From contig CAJNOI010000083.1 of the NCBI GenBank assembly GCA_905250115.1, positions 16,316 through 80,315 on the forward strand: DNA of 64,000 nt, written 5' to 3'. Made by a program: the position numbers and the translations under genes. Positions 37,081-48,895 of this stretch are shown piece by piece. The notes beneath the pieces are model-generated. The model saw only the letters and a program-made list of their open reading frames with translations, did no database searches and was not told the origin of the DNA. The DNA is from Adineta steineri (taxonomy: Eukaryota; Rotifera; Eurotatoria; Adinetida; Adinetidae). Position 1 is the first letter of the stretch, and every line of letters starts with the position of its first letter.

Positions 37081-37129
37081 TCTATAAAAACAATAATAGA
37101 AAGTATCTCTATCAATTATTTATGACAAT

Positions 37130-38100
37130 TTAGCTGCTAATGGTCGTTTACTAAATGAAATTTATTTCTATTTTATAATCACATTATAATTAATCGAATC
37201 TATTTCATAATCAATAAGTTCATAATTATATGGAATTGTTAAAATGATATCTTGAAAGATTTTTGAATTTATAAAATCTTTCATTTTCTATTGAATTTTA
37301 TTTCAATCATATATATTGAAATAGAATTTAACTTTCCATTATATATAAAACATTAGGATTCATTTGATATGTTGAATCCATTTTCATAAAATTTAAATAA
37401 GGGCTCTCATCTAATTTTAAATTTCAAATGCGAATTCATTCATTATTAATTTCTTGATGAAAATCTAATGAACTCAATGGAAATATTTTTATTTTATAAC
37501 TTTATAGAATAAGAAGAAAATTTACTTTCATAATCATCCCTTGGACTATTCTATGCATTTTTAAGAATACATTTCTACCTAATTCTTCATTTTTTTTTAT
37601 AAATTTATTCGAATATTTTTTCCATTAATTATTAAATGTTTGATATTATCTTTTGTTAAATCGATAATTTTTGATTCATTTATAAAAGATTTAATTTTTT
37701 CATAATAAATATTAAAATGATAAAGGTATTCGTGACATATTCGATTAAAATCTGTTTATTATCTGATTGAGAATCATTAATCAATAAAGTCAATATTTTA
37801 AAATAATCAGATCTTATATTATCATCATATGTATTACCTAGTTTTAATAAAAAATCCTCTGAATGTAATGATAAGTTAACGAAAAATATCTTAATATATG
37901 ATGATAAAACTCGTCAATAACAGCTATAAGACGTTGAATTTAATAATAAAAATCATTTATATTTGTTAATAGTTAAATTTGATTTGATCGATTAAATTTT
38001 TATAAAAAATCAAATGATATTATATTTCTTTCTAACAAATTGTCATAAGACAATGATAATGGTTTATAAATAGGTTCAATTCAATTTAATTAAATAATCA
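37130..38100 (-). pseudogene. Possible decayed gene, unidentified
   Basis: On the minus strand short coding-like stretches are broken by frameshifts and stops. Near 37730-37870 one frame gives HSEDFLLKLGNTYDDNIR followed by SDYFKILTLLINDSQSDNKQ and ILIEYVTNT; just upstream a different frame gives IQRLIAVIDEFYHHILRYF. The composition fits a long-dead gene, but I cannot name it. Confidence 0.3.
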
Positions 38101-38420
38101 AAATTTTTATTTTTTTTATTTTCAAATAAAATCTATTAGACAATCTATTTCTTTTATAATGTGTAATACTTTGTTCTTTCTATAAATGAATCATACACAA
38201 CAATATAGGTTTCATAAGAGAAGCAAAAATGTTCGTTTATTAAGATGAAAGACGTGAGCAAACACTAACAAAGTGTAGTTTTGTATGAGATAATTTATTA
38301 TTTATACCTTTTTTTGTAACGTCTTAACATGTGGGCAAAATAAAGCAAGTCACTTTTGCTGTTCTTATCTATGTTTTGCAAAGAATCATTTTATCATAAG
38401 TATACATGCGCTCTCAAACA

Positions 38421-38515
38421 ATGAGAGTGTAGAGTATGGGTGGATGGATGAAAGTGGGTGCCAGTGATATATTGGTCTGCTAGCCATATCTACAACCTCA
38501 CACAACCACGCGTCA
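38421..38515. repeat. TGTGGG-type hairpin, degenerate
   Basis: GAGAGTGTAGAGTATGGGTGG faces CATATCTACAACCTCACAC. Confidence 0.5.
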
Positions 38516-38709
38516 AGAGGAAAAGCGCCGAATCATGGAGTCCCACAAATTCTCTATGATTCTTTAATATTCCACAAGATTATTCAGCTTTCTCAACGCG
38601 TAATCGCATGCTAATCAGTAGTACACGAAAATGGAGTCATGTTTGAGATTCCAACATCAATTTTTTCTTAGATAAACCTTCAACTAATAAGTACAGTATG
38701 AAAACTACT

Positions 38710-39040
38710 CAGATTCACAAATCCGACAACAGATCCGGTAGGATCTTATAGGATCCGATCATCCTACGTTCCTATGGAGTTCCTGGCAACGGATTTGTGT
38801 TGGATTCCGCTCGCAAAATGTCAGTTACCCGCTGTAAATTTTATGAGCGTTCTTTTTAGCTATGTTGATCTATGGCCTTAGATATCTATGGCATCTGTCT
38901 GTAGGATACTATGAAATTCGATACTTGAATCCGATGGAATATTGAAACGATGGAATCCGCAGCGAATCCGTCATCAAGAATCTTATAGAATTTTGTCGGA
39001 TCATTAGAATCCGATAGGATCCTACATCAGATTGGTTGAT
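38710..39040. repeat. Inverted AATCCG-type repeats
   Basis: CACAAATCCG (38716) and CGGATTTGTG (38790) are inverse. Further AATCCGATGG, GAATCCG and GTCGGAT units follow to about 39040, some inverted. It looks like a foldback remnant. Confidence 0.45.
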
Positions 39041-39348
39041 CTAGGTAATACAAGTGAGAAAGCAAACAATTTCGGCTTTCTGCATACTTCTCTACAAGAA
39101 ATACAACATCAAAGTATCTACAGAAATGCTTTTTCTCAAAAAATCGATTTCTATTAGTTCACACCGAACTCCCCTCCCCCTTACCTTTCCTCCTGAGCAG
39201 TCTCACTAAACAGATCACAGATTCAAAGTCTCGGCCCCCAAAAATCTTTTAATCAAGTTTTATAACGCGTTATGTATTCTTTCATCTTGAATACTTTTCT
39301 TTCACCCTGACACCCACATACATACAAACGTATTTTATTTCGTATGAT

Positions 39349-39565
39349 TCACGTTACAGGCAAAGGAATAAAACAGAGTAATAAAATGAAACGCAATAAA
39401 ATGGAATGATATAAAATAAAAAAAAGTAATAAAATAAAATGCACTATACTGAAATGCGATAAAAGTGCAAAAAAGTAATAAATCAAAATGCAATAAAATG
39501 GAATGAGATAAAATAAAAAAAAGTCGTAAAATGCAATACGATAAAATAAAAATAAAAGAATAAAA
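39349..39565 (+). repeat. AT-rich simple repeats
   Basis: Irregular AATAAAATGNAAT-type units with GATAAAATAAAAAAAAGTAATAA repeated. A similar tract occurs at 40868-40975. Confidence 0.6.
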
Positions 39566-40130
39566 CTAGTCAACGATCTTGCCTCGATTTTTTTGGAATC
39601 TTGTTTTTCTTAACTTTCGGATGAGGTTCTCATATCCAGACAAGATTCTTTTTACTTTCTTCTTGAAAAAAATCTTGTCTGATTAATCAAAAATGAAAGA
39701 ATCAGCCAAGAACTATAAGATATTCAAGATATATATAAAGTTCAGACAAGAATCTTTTTCCTTTCCTTTAAGAAGAATCTTGTTTGATGTTGAAGAACAA
39801 AAGAATCTTGTCTGAGCATCATAAAAATAAAGAAACTAGAAAGAAATATAAGGTTTTTTAAGTTTCTTAGTATCAAGATAAGATTCTTCTCACCTTTCCA
39901 AGATCATCTACACATGATGTAGATCTTGTTTGAACATATGTATATCTATAGATGTCTGATCGTTATTTATTCATTGTAATGATATTTTAACTAGCAGATA
40001 TACTTCTAACATATATTTTTTCTCAAGCGTTCGTTGCATTTAGACTACATCGAACAATTCTTTATTCGAAGTGAATCTATAGAAAATATTTCTATTCAAT
40101 ATAAAGACAACAATGGAATGTTCTCTTTCT

Positions 40131-40508
40131 CGTAGAGAAGAGCCCAGAAGAAATAAATCGTATGCTTTGTTGCTTGCTTGTTTGTATGTACGCACTTCAT
40201 CCATTGGTCGAATAATGATGTTGAAACAAAAGGGATCCTTTTCGGTAAAACTTAACCAAAGGTAATCGGGGTCGAGAAAAACGAATCTGGTGTTAGTTTC
40301 TTAAATTTGTTTTAGACAGATGAATACTTTTCTACAAAAAGAAATATTTTTTATAAGAGTTGACCGAACAACGATCAAGATCGTGGAACTCAAATTTAAA
40401 GTCGGTTTTTGAAATTGTTTGAACAAATAGTTTACTGATAGCGAAGACACATCATTTCTACGATGAAGAGCTGAGCGAGTCTCTAAACGAGCGTTATTTG
40501 TTATTAAT
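40131..40508. repeat. Dispersed repeat with inverted ends, copy 2
   Basis: Begins TTCTCTTTCTCGTAGAGAAG like copy 1 at 32113 and shares the stretch GGTCGAATAATG, ACCAAAGG, AGACACATC and TTTCTACGA near the right end. About 100 bp longer than copy 1. Confidence 0.65.
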
Positions 40509-40648
40509 AACCTATGAAAGGCTTTTTTTGATATGGTAAGAATCAGACAAGAAGGAGAGAATACAAGAATCTTATTAAAAAGACAAGATCATATTTTTTC
40601 AGGCAAGAATCTTGTATACAAGGAATAAAAGAAGAATCTTCCCTGATA

Positions 40649-40809
40649 CAGGGGTGTAGCGAGGAATTTTACATGAGGGGTGCACATCAGTGAAAAAATA
40701 GTTTTTTGTCTTGTGACAACACTCTTTATCAGTATCTCCTTCCTCCTTCAGATTGTTTTGGCCAAGGGGGTGCACGGCATCTGTGCACCCCCTTCTGACT
40801 ACGCCCCTG
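40649..40809. mobile_element. hAT-like MITE, 161 bp
   Basis: Left end CAGGGGTGTAGCGAGG and right end CTACGCCCCTG are inverse. The flanks CCCTGATA (40641-40648) and GCCTGATA (40810-40817) match at seven of eight positions, an 8-bp duplication as in hAT elements. The interior repeats GGGGTGCAC in both directions. No coding capacity. Confidence 0.8.
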
Positions 40810-41189
40810 GCCTGATAATCAAAAAAAATAAATATCTCGAAAGATCGAGAAAAGATCATCGATTGGTGAAAATAAAATGCAATCAAATAGAATAATAAAT
40901 CAAAATGAAATCAAATAAAATGAAATCAAATAGAGTAATAAATCAAAATGAAATAATGAAAAATAAAATAAAAGAATGCGTATGTTGGTGAAGATAATAA
41001 CACTGACGTGCATCCTCAATATTGCAATAAATCACTTTCGATTGTTGACATATTTACTTCTCGAAGATTCCTCCTTACTGAGTTACGTATATATAAAGCA
41101 CCAGCAAGACTACAGAAACATACAATTCCATATCTGCTCAACTACATTGGCAATTCGATCTTCAAACATTCAAGCACCAAGCTACGACA

Positions 41190-44100
41190 ATGCACATTAT
41201 GAATCAAAAGGCTTATTTGATAGCCTTCTTGGTTTTGATGACAACAAGCTGCATGGTACGGGGAGAGGAGAAAGAAGTGAATCAAGTTGCAGAACCCAAT
41301 AGTGTTCTTCTCGACTTAATCAACAAAAATACAGATCATTCAATTTCCACGAGGTTCTTCTTCTAAGCATACCATGCATACCCCATAAGATAAACATCCC
41401 AGTATTCGAATAGAACTATAGTAAATACTCATTTCTCATATGATCACCATCAACCTCACTAACTTAACAGCTTCGTTTGCATTGAACAAAATATTTGAAT
41501 AAATCTTCCTAGAAAATATTCACTTATCGTCTGTTTCTCAATCATGATATGAACTCCGAATCATTGCATCGTACTGAGCAAAATAATTGAATAGAATGCT
41601 GCTATGAATTATTCATTTGTTGTGTGTTCGTGCGTCATGTACTGAACTAGAAATCTTTCCACCAAACTGAACAAAAGCAATGAATTAACTCTTGGTATGT
41701 ATCATTCACTTCTGGCGTGTTCCTCCACCATGTGATAAAATGGAAAACGTTGGTTACACTTGTACAAAGTAGATGTATTCAGAGGAAGATTCAACTACAG
41801 AAATATATAATCGATCAGATTTAGTACCAGTAGGAGAAATACTTCTCTCCTGTATCATTTTTTTGAGAAAGAAGAACCTCCTTATCTATAAATAAAGCGT
41901 CTATTTCGATTGACGTATATAAATACAAAATGATAAACTTACAACGATGTTTTTCTTTTAGAATCACCTAAACCAGACAAAAAAAAATGCCAACCATCCA
42001 TGTTAAATGGTAAGTCCAATTGTGCATCTTATCTCGAATAGTGAGATTTAAATGTGGCTTTTTCTTTTTATCAATGTTTCAAGTAGATATAATAGAACTT
42101 GTTCAATTGTTTTCTTGAAGTCTTCTACTTTCTTCGATACATATGATTTAACAGTATGAATATGCTATATTCATTTAAAATTTCCACCCCACTCACATCT
42201 GTAGAAGCAATTGAGGCAAAACTTAAAACTTCTGTTTGAAAATCTGGTTCCAAGAAAACTACAGTGAAAGAGAAACTTTTTCGAGCTTATTATATGTTAA
42301 TGAGAGGAGATTGAGTTCTTGATATGTGTTCATATACTACATAGAGCATCTACATTCGCATGCCAACTAATCAAAATGAAAAAGAAAAGAAAAGAAACTC
42401 AAAATCATGAATACTACAGAAGGATGTTGTACCGATTTCTTACTTCACAATAGTTATTAACCGACACTTGTTTCTATTTCGACTGATCATTTACAATGTC
42501 TAATAATTCTACTATACATTATTAAGGTCAATTCTGATTAGAATAATTCGAAAATTTTCATTCTGTGTTCTAAAAATCGAAGATATAACTTTTCTACTGG
42601 TAGAGTTTTTGTACTTTAAACATTATCTGTTATTTAAAATAAATCTATGATAATATGTAGTCTATCTTCATAATTTTTAGTTATGTATAATAGATTTAAA
42701 AACAAATAGGGTAAATTCATTTCATTGTTAGTACAGGATACAGCGTTTGTTCTTCGAGAAGTGTGTATGTGCTCTTGTATCTATTGATCTTACAACAAAT
42801 ATTTTTCTATTGTTTTCTATCTCTATAAAAACCTATCTGTTCCTTTGATTTTCACTACATTTATTCTGTCAAAAGGTCAAGTTCCTTCCTGGTGGACTCT
42901 CGTGTCTGACTCACCGGATCCCAATGAACCAATTACAATTTTTATGGTTCTAAAACAAGATCCAAAAGCAGTGCAGAAATTAAATGAAATACTCTGGAAA
43001 ATCACGGATCCCGTTAACAGTGAATATCAGAACTGGCTGACGCGTTCAGAAATCAACAGAATTCTTACACTCGATTATCAAGTTTTGACTGCAGTTAAAT
43101 ACTGGCTTTGGAAGCAATCATTCAAATCCGTAAGATTAATTGGAACTGATGTATTTGAGATTGTGACAACAATTCGACATGTACAAAAATTATTTTCAGG
43201 TCAATTTCGTACGTATAAAAATTCAAGGACAGGAAAAACTATCCATCGAACTCATGACGACGTTTGCTGGGCGAATGAAATTAGTCATCTTATTGATTTT
43301 TTCCTTGGATTGAATGATGACACATTGACCAACAGTAAACCTACCGGTTCATCTAAAAAACGTATACTCATTCCAAATGATGGAAATGCTAGGGATGCAG
43401 CAACTACTCAAATTATCCCTATGATTGTTCCTCCATCTGTTAGGTTGTGTTACAAGATTCCAGATGTCTTGAAAACTGGTTTAGAGTCAAATGTTTCGCA
43501 AGGAGCACTAGAGTTTGAAGGTCAAAACTATAGTGAAGAAGATTTACAGATATTTTGTGAATTCTTAGGCATACCGTTCAAACCAATCCATACTGAGGGT
43601 ATTAACGATCAATCGAATCCAGGCATCGAGACAATGTTAGATATTGAACAAATGATGGCAATAAATCCTTTGTCTAAAATTTGGTATTTCAATGATGACG
43701 TGAAGAACATAATTAGTGATGGTATACTGATAAAGATGCTTACACTAACTGAATCAGATAAGCTGCCACAAATTCTGTCCATTTCGTACGGTATCTATGA
43801 ATTAAATCTGTGTGTACCAGGTATCCCCTGTGATCAAAACGTGGTGGATCCGAAACATAGATATTTTATTCGTACAAATATTGAATTTATAAAATTAGCA
43901 TTGAGAGGCATTACAGTTTTAGCCTCAAGTGGTGATGATGGAGCAAATGATTATTTTTCAAATTGTACAAATAAAGTATTTAATCCCACATATCCAGCCT
44001 CTTCACCTTTCGTAACATCAGTTGGTGCAACTACATTAGTTAATGTACAGTACAACGCTTTGCAAGATCAACCACTAGCTTGTAGTGCGTTCAATCCACC

Positions 44101-44707
44101 ACTCGTGTGTGCATATTGTGGAGATGAAATCGCTGTTAGTGTTAATGATCCTTTTTTTACTGATTTTACTAGTGGTGGTGGATTCTCAAACTTTGCTCCT
44201 CAACCACCTTATCAAAAACATGCTGTTGATCGTTATTTTCTAAATGAGCAATATTACCTTAATGAAATACCAGAGATGTACCCTCCATCATCAATGTACA
44301 ATCGAAAGGGACGGGCTTATCCAGATGTTGCTGCACTTGGTGTAAATGCTTTTACTGTAGCAAATGATTCTCTTTACTTAGTTGGTGGTACAAGCATGTC
44401 ATCACCATTGTGGGCTGGTATTGTCTCAATTCTCAATGCTCGTTCAATAAAAATAACAGGTAAAACATTAGGCTTTCTCAATCCATTACTCTACAAGATG
44501 GCTAAAGAATGTCCAGAATGCTTCAATGATATAACAGTTGGAAATAACAAATGTACTTCAACCATTTGCACAGATCAATGTAAAGGTTTTCAAGCTGCAT
44601 GTGGTTGGGATCCAGTAACAGGGCTTGGTACTCCAAACGTTGAAAATATTTTGAAGTATATAACAGAATTATGTGAAAAGAAGATGAAGAAAACAGAATA
44701 CAACTAA
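41190..44707 (+). CDS. Sedolisin / tripeptidyl-peptidase 1-like S53 serine peptidase
   Basis: Main exon 42876-44707 and a 48-nt exon 41962-42009 join in phase 1. The proposed first exon 41190-41301 supplies a signal peptide (YLIAFLVLMTTSCMV); its donor (AATA/GTGTTC) is weak, so that end is uncertain. The protein is about 663 aa. A pro-domain opens with WWTLVSDSPDPNEPI. Catalytic residues are readable: GIETMLDIEQ gives Glu305 and Asp309, SSGDDGAND gives the oxyanion Asp407, and GGTSMSSPLWAG gives Ser560. The Ca-site region AYPDVAALG and the end GWDPVTGLGTPN match TPP1. It is an acid lysosomal or secreted peptidase that trims tripeptides or digests protein. The long intronless catalytic exon is compatible with horizontal origin or intron loss. 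Confidence 0.85.
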
Positions 44708-45654
44708 GTTACAATCAATAAATGAAACAAAAAAGAAAAAAGACTTTTTATTAGTTAGAGAACTTTTGATTTTTATTAGTTAGAAAACTTTCAATTCTTA
44801 TTCATTTTTATCTTCAAACTTATTATAATCTTTAATTTTTTCCATTATACTTATCAACAGAAATTACTCGCTTCAACTTTTGCTTTTTAGTAATCGATTT
44901 ATATATCAACAATTAATATTCTTATTAGAGATGTGCTTCATAAAATTAAAATAAATACGAAGTTTTAATTTTCATCGACAATGTTTTGTGTTATTTATTT
45001 TCAAATCAAAATATTCGTCAGAGCTCTTTATCATAAAAGGATACCAAAATAAAAAAAAAAGAAGATGTGTTTTAAGATAACTAATTTTTCATCGACAACT
45101 GTATTGAACTTGTTCGGGTTCTAAATAATGAAATAATTTGAAGACAATTTTTAATATGATTACGAATAATAAATGGTTAATTGTGGTATGGTTACATCGA
45201 TTGGTATTGAATAGATTTTGTATATAAGTTCTTCCGTATAAAACAAATTTAAATATGATTTTATAGATGACTGGGAATCTGTAGTTTCAAAATAAATGAA
45301 TGAGTGGATGATGATCAGTCACTTTTGTAGTTCTGTTTTTTGACATGGTATCTATACTAAAAGGCATACAATCTCTACCTGATACTATTCCTCTATTGTA
45401 TTCTTACCCACGGTAAGTGTTACTCATATAAATGAATAATAGTTTACTCACCGTTTTCGAAAAAAAATAGTGATATTACTAGCAACTGTTGACTATATAC
45501 TTTAGATGTAAGATAAAAGAATTCTAGTTCTTTCTTTCTTTTTTTTTCTTAGTGAAGACATAATGTGATAAAAACAAATGTTATGTACAATAACTGTCTG
45601 ATTCAACTTCGAAAATAATTTTAACTTTCAAAAGTTCCTTCAAGCCATCGATAG

Positions 45655-45710
45655 ATGATACATAGGGTAAAATATCATCTCACCCATACCCACACCCACC
45701 CTCAAGATGC
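45655..45710. repeat. One-armed TGTGGG-type tract
   Basis: CACCCATACCCACACCCACC followed by CTCAAGATG, the usual right-end motif; the left arm is lost or eroded. Confidence 0.55.
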
Positions 45711-47312
45711 TTCAGAATCGATTAAATCCAAAGACTTTAATAAGAATTGATGGTGATAAAACTGAATTCGGAGATTATTGAATATCGCCTAGTACTGATG
45801 ATATTAAACCCTATACGGAGATTGTGTAATCAAGAAATCGTAATATATTATAAAATATTTCGTACTGTCTTCAGTTTGATACATGTAATGATTTAAAAGA
45901 CTGAAATAGAATATCTTAACTTGAATATTTTTGATAATAATATAAATAACTGATGTATTAAAAAGTTTCATAGGAATCAAATTTTAAAATGATCGATCTA
46001 ATTATATTTAAACTAATGTAATGATGAATAATATTTACAATTAGATAATTTCTTCTAATTATACAAGCAACTAAAATCAACAAATATTTTATCTGTGATA
46101 GGTTATTCTCGTTTGAAAAATCTTTTCTATAATTTATTTAAATCAAGATCTAACATAATATCAATAAGATGATTTTCTCTATTTCAAATTTTTGTAGTAA
46201 TTGAATTATGGGAATGATCAATGCCTATGAGATATAATTATGTAAGTAGATCAAGTTTCCATTTCTTTGGTTGAAATTGATATTTTTTCTTGAGAGAAGA
46301 AGAGAGAATAACTCTTAAGAAAAAGAAATAAAAGAAGTTCATAAATCATTGCTGTTTAGTTGATTAATTTAAGAACATCGTCGACGTATTGTTTATTTCA
46401 TATGAATATTAACAAAATTTCAATATTTAACATTACTGAAAAATAAAATTGTGTTTGTTGATCTTTTTTGAGTATAAGTTTATGTTCATAACTAAGATAC
46501 ATGAAGGTACCAAATCATAACTTTCCTTGTTTATTTTTATTCAATAGTGTTTCAAAAAATTTTTTTACTGATTAGTTTTATATAACAGACTGATTCAATC
46601 GCTAATCTAGTCTTTTCTTTTCATTTTATAATCACACATAACAAATATCTTTTTCTTATAATTATATTCTTAATTTTGATAACTATAAATTTAGATAATT
46701 TAAATCAGATATAAAACTATTTCTACTACACTTTTAGATTAACTTATGCATATCAAGAGTTTTTATATAAAATATCTGAAAGAAAAAAATTATTGAGAAC
46801 TGTCTGTGTGAAACAAAGAATTTGATTAAAAAAATCATTCATGAAATCCAAAGTATCTATTTTCTTTTCTTTTTTTTGTCAAACTTTGTAATGGATATAA
46901 CTAGGTCATTTTACAGTTTGCTGTCAAAATATATTTTCCATTATTTCGGAGAATTAATTAAGTTCCACGACTTTGTATTATATATAGACATAAGAAAAAA
47001 TCTCCGATATTTAAATCAACAGTATAAGTTTTCTTCTTTCATCGTCTTCTACGATGATCATATACCGGTATTTATACGTCTATGTTATTCTAGATCAAAT
47101 TCAACATTCAATGTACTGAAAGTAACAAGAAACTATTTTTCTAATTGTTGTTGTGTCTGCAATGAATATTGACCTATTTGTTTTGTTCATTTTTTTTTGT
47201 AACATTTGATTTTGAAAATGTAATTATAACTGTTACTTAATATGTTGTTAGATACGAGAGAAATGGAAAAAGAGAGAAAGACTAATTATAAGTATAGCAT
47301 TTGTGTTTTTTT

Positions 47313-47412
47313 NNNNNNNNNNNNNNNNNNNNNNNNNNNNNNNNNNNNNNNNNNNNNNNNNNNNNNNNNNNNNNNNNNNNNNNNNNNNNNNNNNNNNNNN
47401 NNNNNNNNNNNN
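47313..47412. other. Assembly gap, 100 N
   Basis: Exactly 100 N flanked by T runs on both sides. The size is a scaffolding placeholder, so the true distance is unknown. Confidence 0.98.
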
Positions 47413-47479
47413 TTTTTTTTTTGTCTTCCTGTTATTAAAGTAATGCGATTCAATAGTTAACGACACTTAAAATTGTATC

Positions 47480-47550
47480 ATGCGAGTGGGTGAGAGTGGG
47501 TGTGGGTGTAGATGCGGGTAGCACAGACACAACACTACCACCCAAGATAC
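47480..47550. repeat. TGTGGG-type hairpin
   Basis: GTGGGTGAGAGTGGGTGTGG with a degenerate right arm ACACAACACTACCACCC, beside the assembly gap. Confidence 0.6.
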
Positions 47551-48052
47551 GTTTATTTACTTTTCCTGCCATCTGTCATTTCGTTAAAACACAATAAAAG
47601 AAAAATCAACTTTTCCAAATAAATATAATCTATTACAATTAAAACCAAATACCTACATCATAAACGGAATTATACGATTACTAGAATAAATTATAGCTTA
47701 TTTCTACACACTTAGTTTTCCAATAATAGATACTCATTGAGTATGTCCTGAGTATTGTTGGATTGATCAACAGCAGCAACAATACTAATATCATTATAGA
47801 AAAAGAAAAAAAGACTAGAAAATAGAATGAATGGACGAATAGAGTGACATGTTCCAATAACAAAATAGTCGACAGTATGATTTTATGGTGTCAATCACAT
47901 AATATCGTTTCTCACTGATATGTAATAATAATTCTTTATCCGATCTACAGATCTAATGAAAGTTTTTCTCAAATATGCATAGATAATATGTAAGTTTTAT
48001 TTAGAAATATTATATAAGATAAACATTTTCCTTATTATAATACACGTATATG

Positions 48053-48463
48053 CAGTAAATTCTCTCTAGTGTGAACACCTCTTTCTTCTGAACAGTAAAC
48101 CCTTTTTTTTTCGGTGCTATTTAGTATTTTAACCTCTGCAATACGAATATACATGTAATGGTTTTTTGACCTCCCTCTACTTTCCGTCATATATTTTGTG
48201 TGCAAGAAAGGTACTTTTTGTATATGATTCGAGTGCAACAAGACAAACAACATTAGAAGATTTTATTAAAATCGTTCAACAAATGATAAATGAACAATAG
48301 AATAGATACTCGGATGTTTCTCTACTATAAAGACATAAACAAATATTCTAAGATTTCTTCCATTTCAGGCTATGTTATATAATAATTCTCTATAGTGAAT
48401 ATCTCTGTATAATGAACACTTTTCTCCGGTCTCGATGGTGTTCACATTATGGAGGTTTTACTA
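48053..48463. mobile_element. pogo/Tigger-like Tc1-mariner remnant
   Basis: The left end CAGTAAATTCTCTCTAGTGT followed by GAACACC matches, with several mismatches, the inverse of the right end GGTGTTCACATTATGGAGG followed by TTTTACTA. CAGT-A-ACCTC...GAACACC ends are characteristic of pogo-type elements. About 410 bp with no transposase frame. The TA target duplication is not clear, so it is old or mis-bounded. Confidence 0.55.
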
Positions 48464-48895
48464 TATTGTCACAAAATATGATAATAAATGAATTAATTTT
48501 CAACAATGTATGCGCTTATAAAGCTTGACTTAATGAATGAATATCACAAATAAAAAGAATAGTTTATTATTCAAACAATAATTTTGTGATTATCTTTTAT
48601 CGTAAAATAAATTTTATGATGAACAAAACCTGCTTATATCCCATCACAATAAAATTTGACAACAACATGTTCTACTTGAATAATTTCAGACAACAAATAT
48701 TCTTCTTCTATCCCTTCAAAGCAATAATATATTCTGGTTGAATACACAGCGTGCTTTGATCACTAATTCTTTTCTTTCCTTTGAAACACACTGGGTTATG
48801 GTTGAATGAGCGCCTTTGCTAACTGACTGTATAAATCACAATCGATTTTCTATCCATCGACGGTTAATTTCATATTCTTACTCAACAGCAAACAA

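Larger units (their letters stand above)
36262..41189. other. Gene-poor, repeat-rich region
   Basis: No intact gene. It holds three TGTGGG-type hairpins, a possible decayed gene at 37130-38100, inverted AATCCG repeats, simple AATAAAATG repeats (39350-39560), AAGATTCTTGTCTG-type repeats in both directions (39590-40640), a dispersed repeat and a hAT-like MITE. Confidence 0.55.
44708..48895. other. Gene-poor AT-rich region
   Basis: No supported gene. It holds a one-armed TGTGGG tract (45655-45710), a sequencing gap, a hairpin and a pogo-like element. An open frame near 46822-47172 has a Cys-rich end but no start or family signal. Confidence 0.5.

Noticed and set aside
39349-39573. Minus-strand Phe/Leu-rich frame
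   Set aside because: It translates the AATAAAATG simple repeat.
40680-40895. Open frames over the hAT-like MITE
   Set aside because: They lie within the element and its repeat flanks with no conserved protein.
46822-47172. 116-codon open frame with a Cys-rich end
   Set aside because: No ATG at its start, no family signal and AT-driven composition; a real exon is possible but unsupported.
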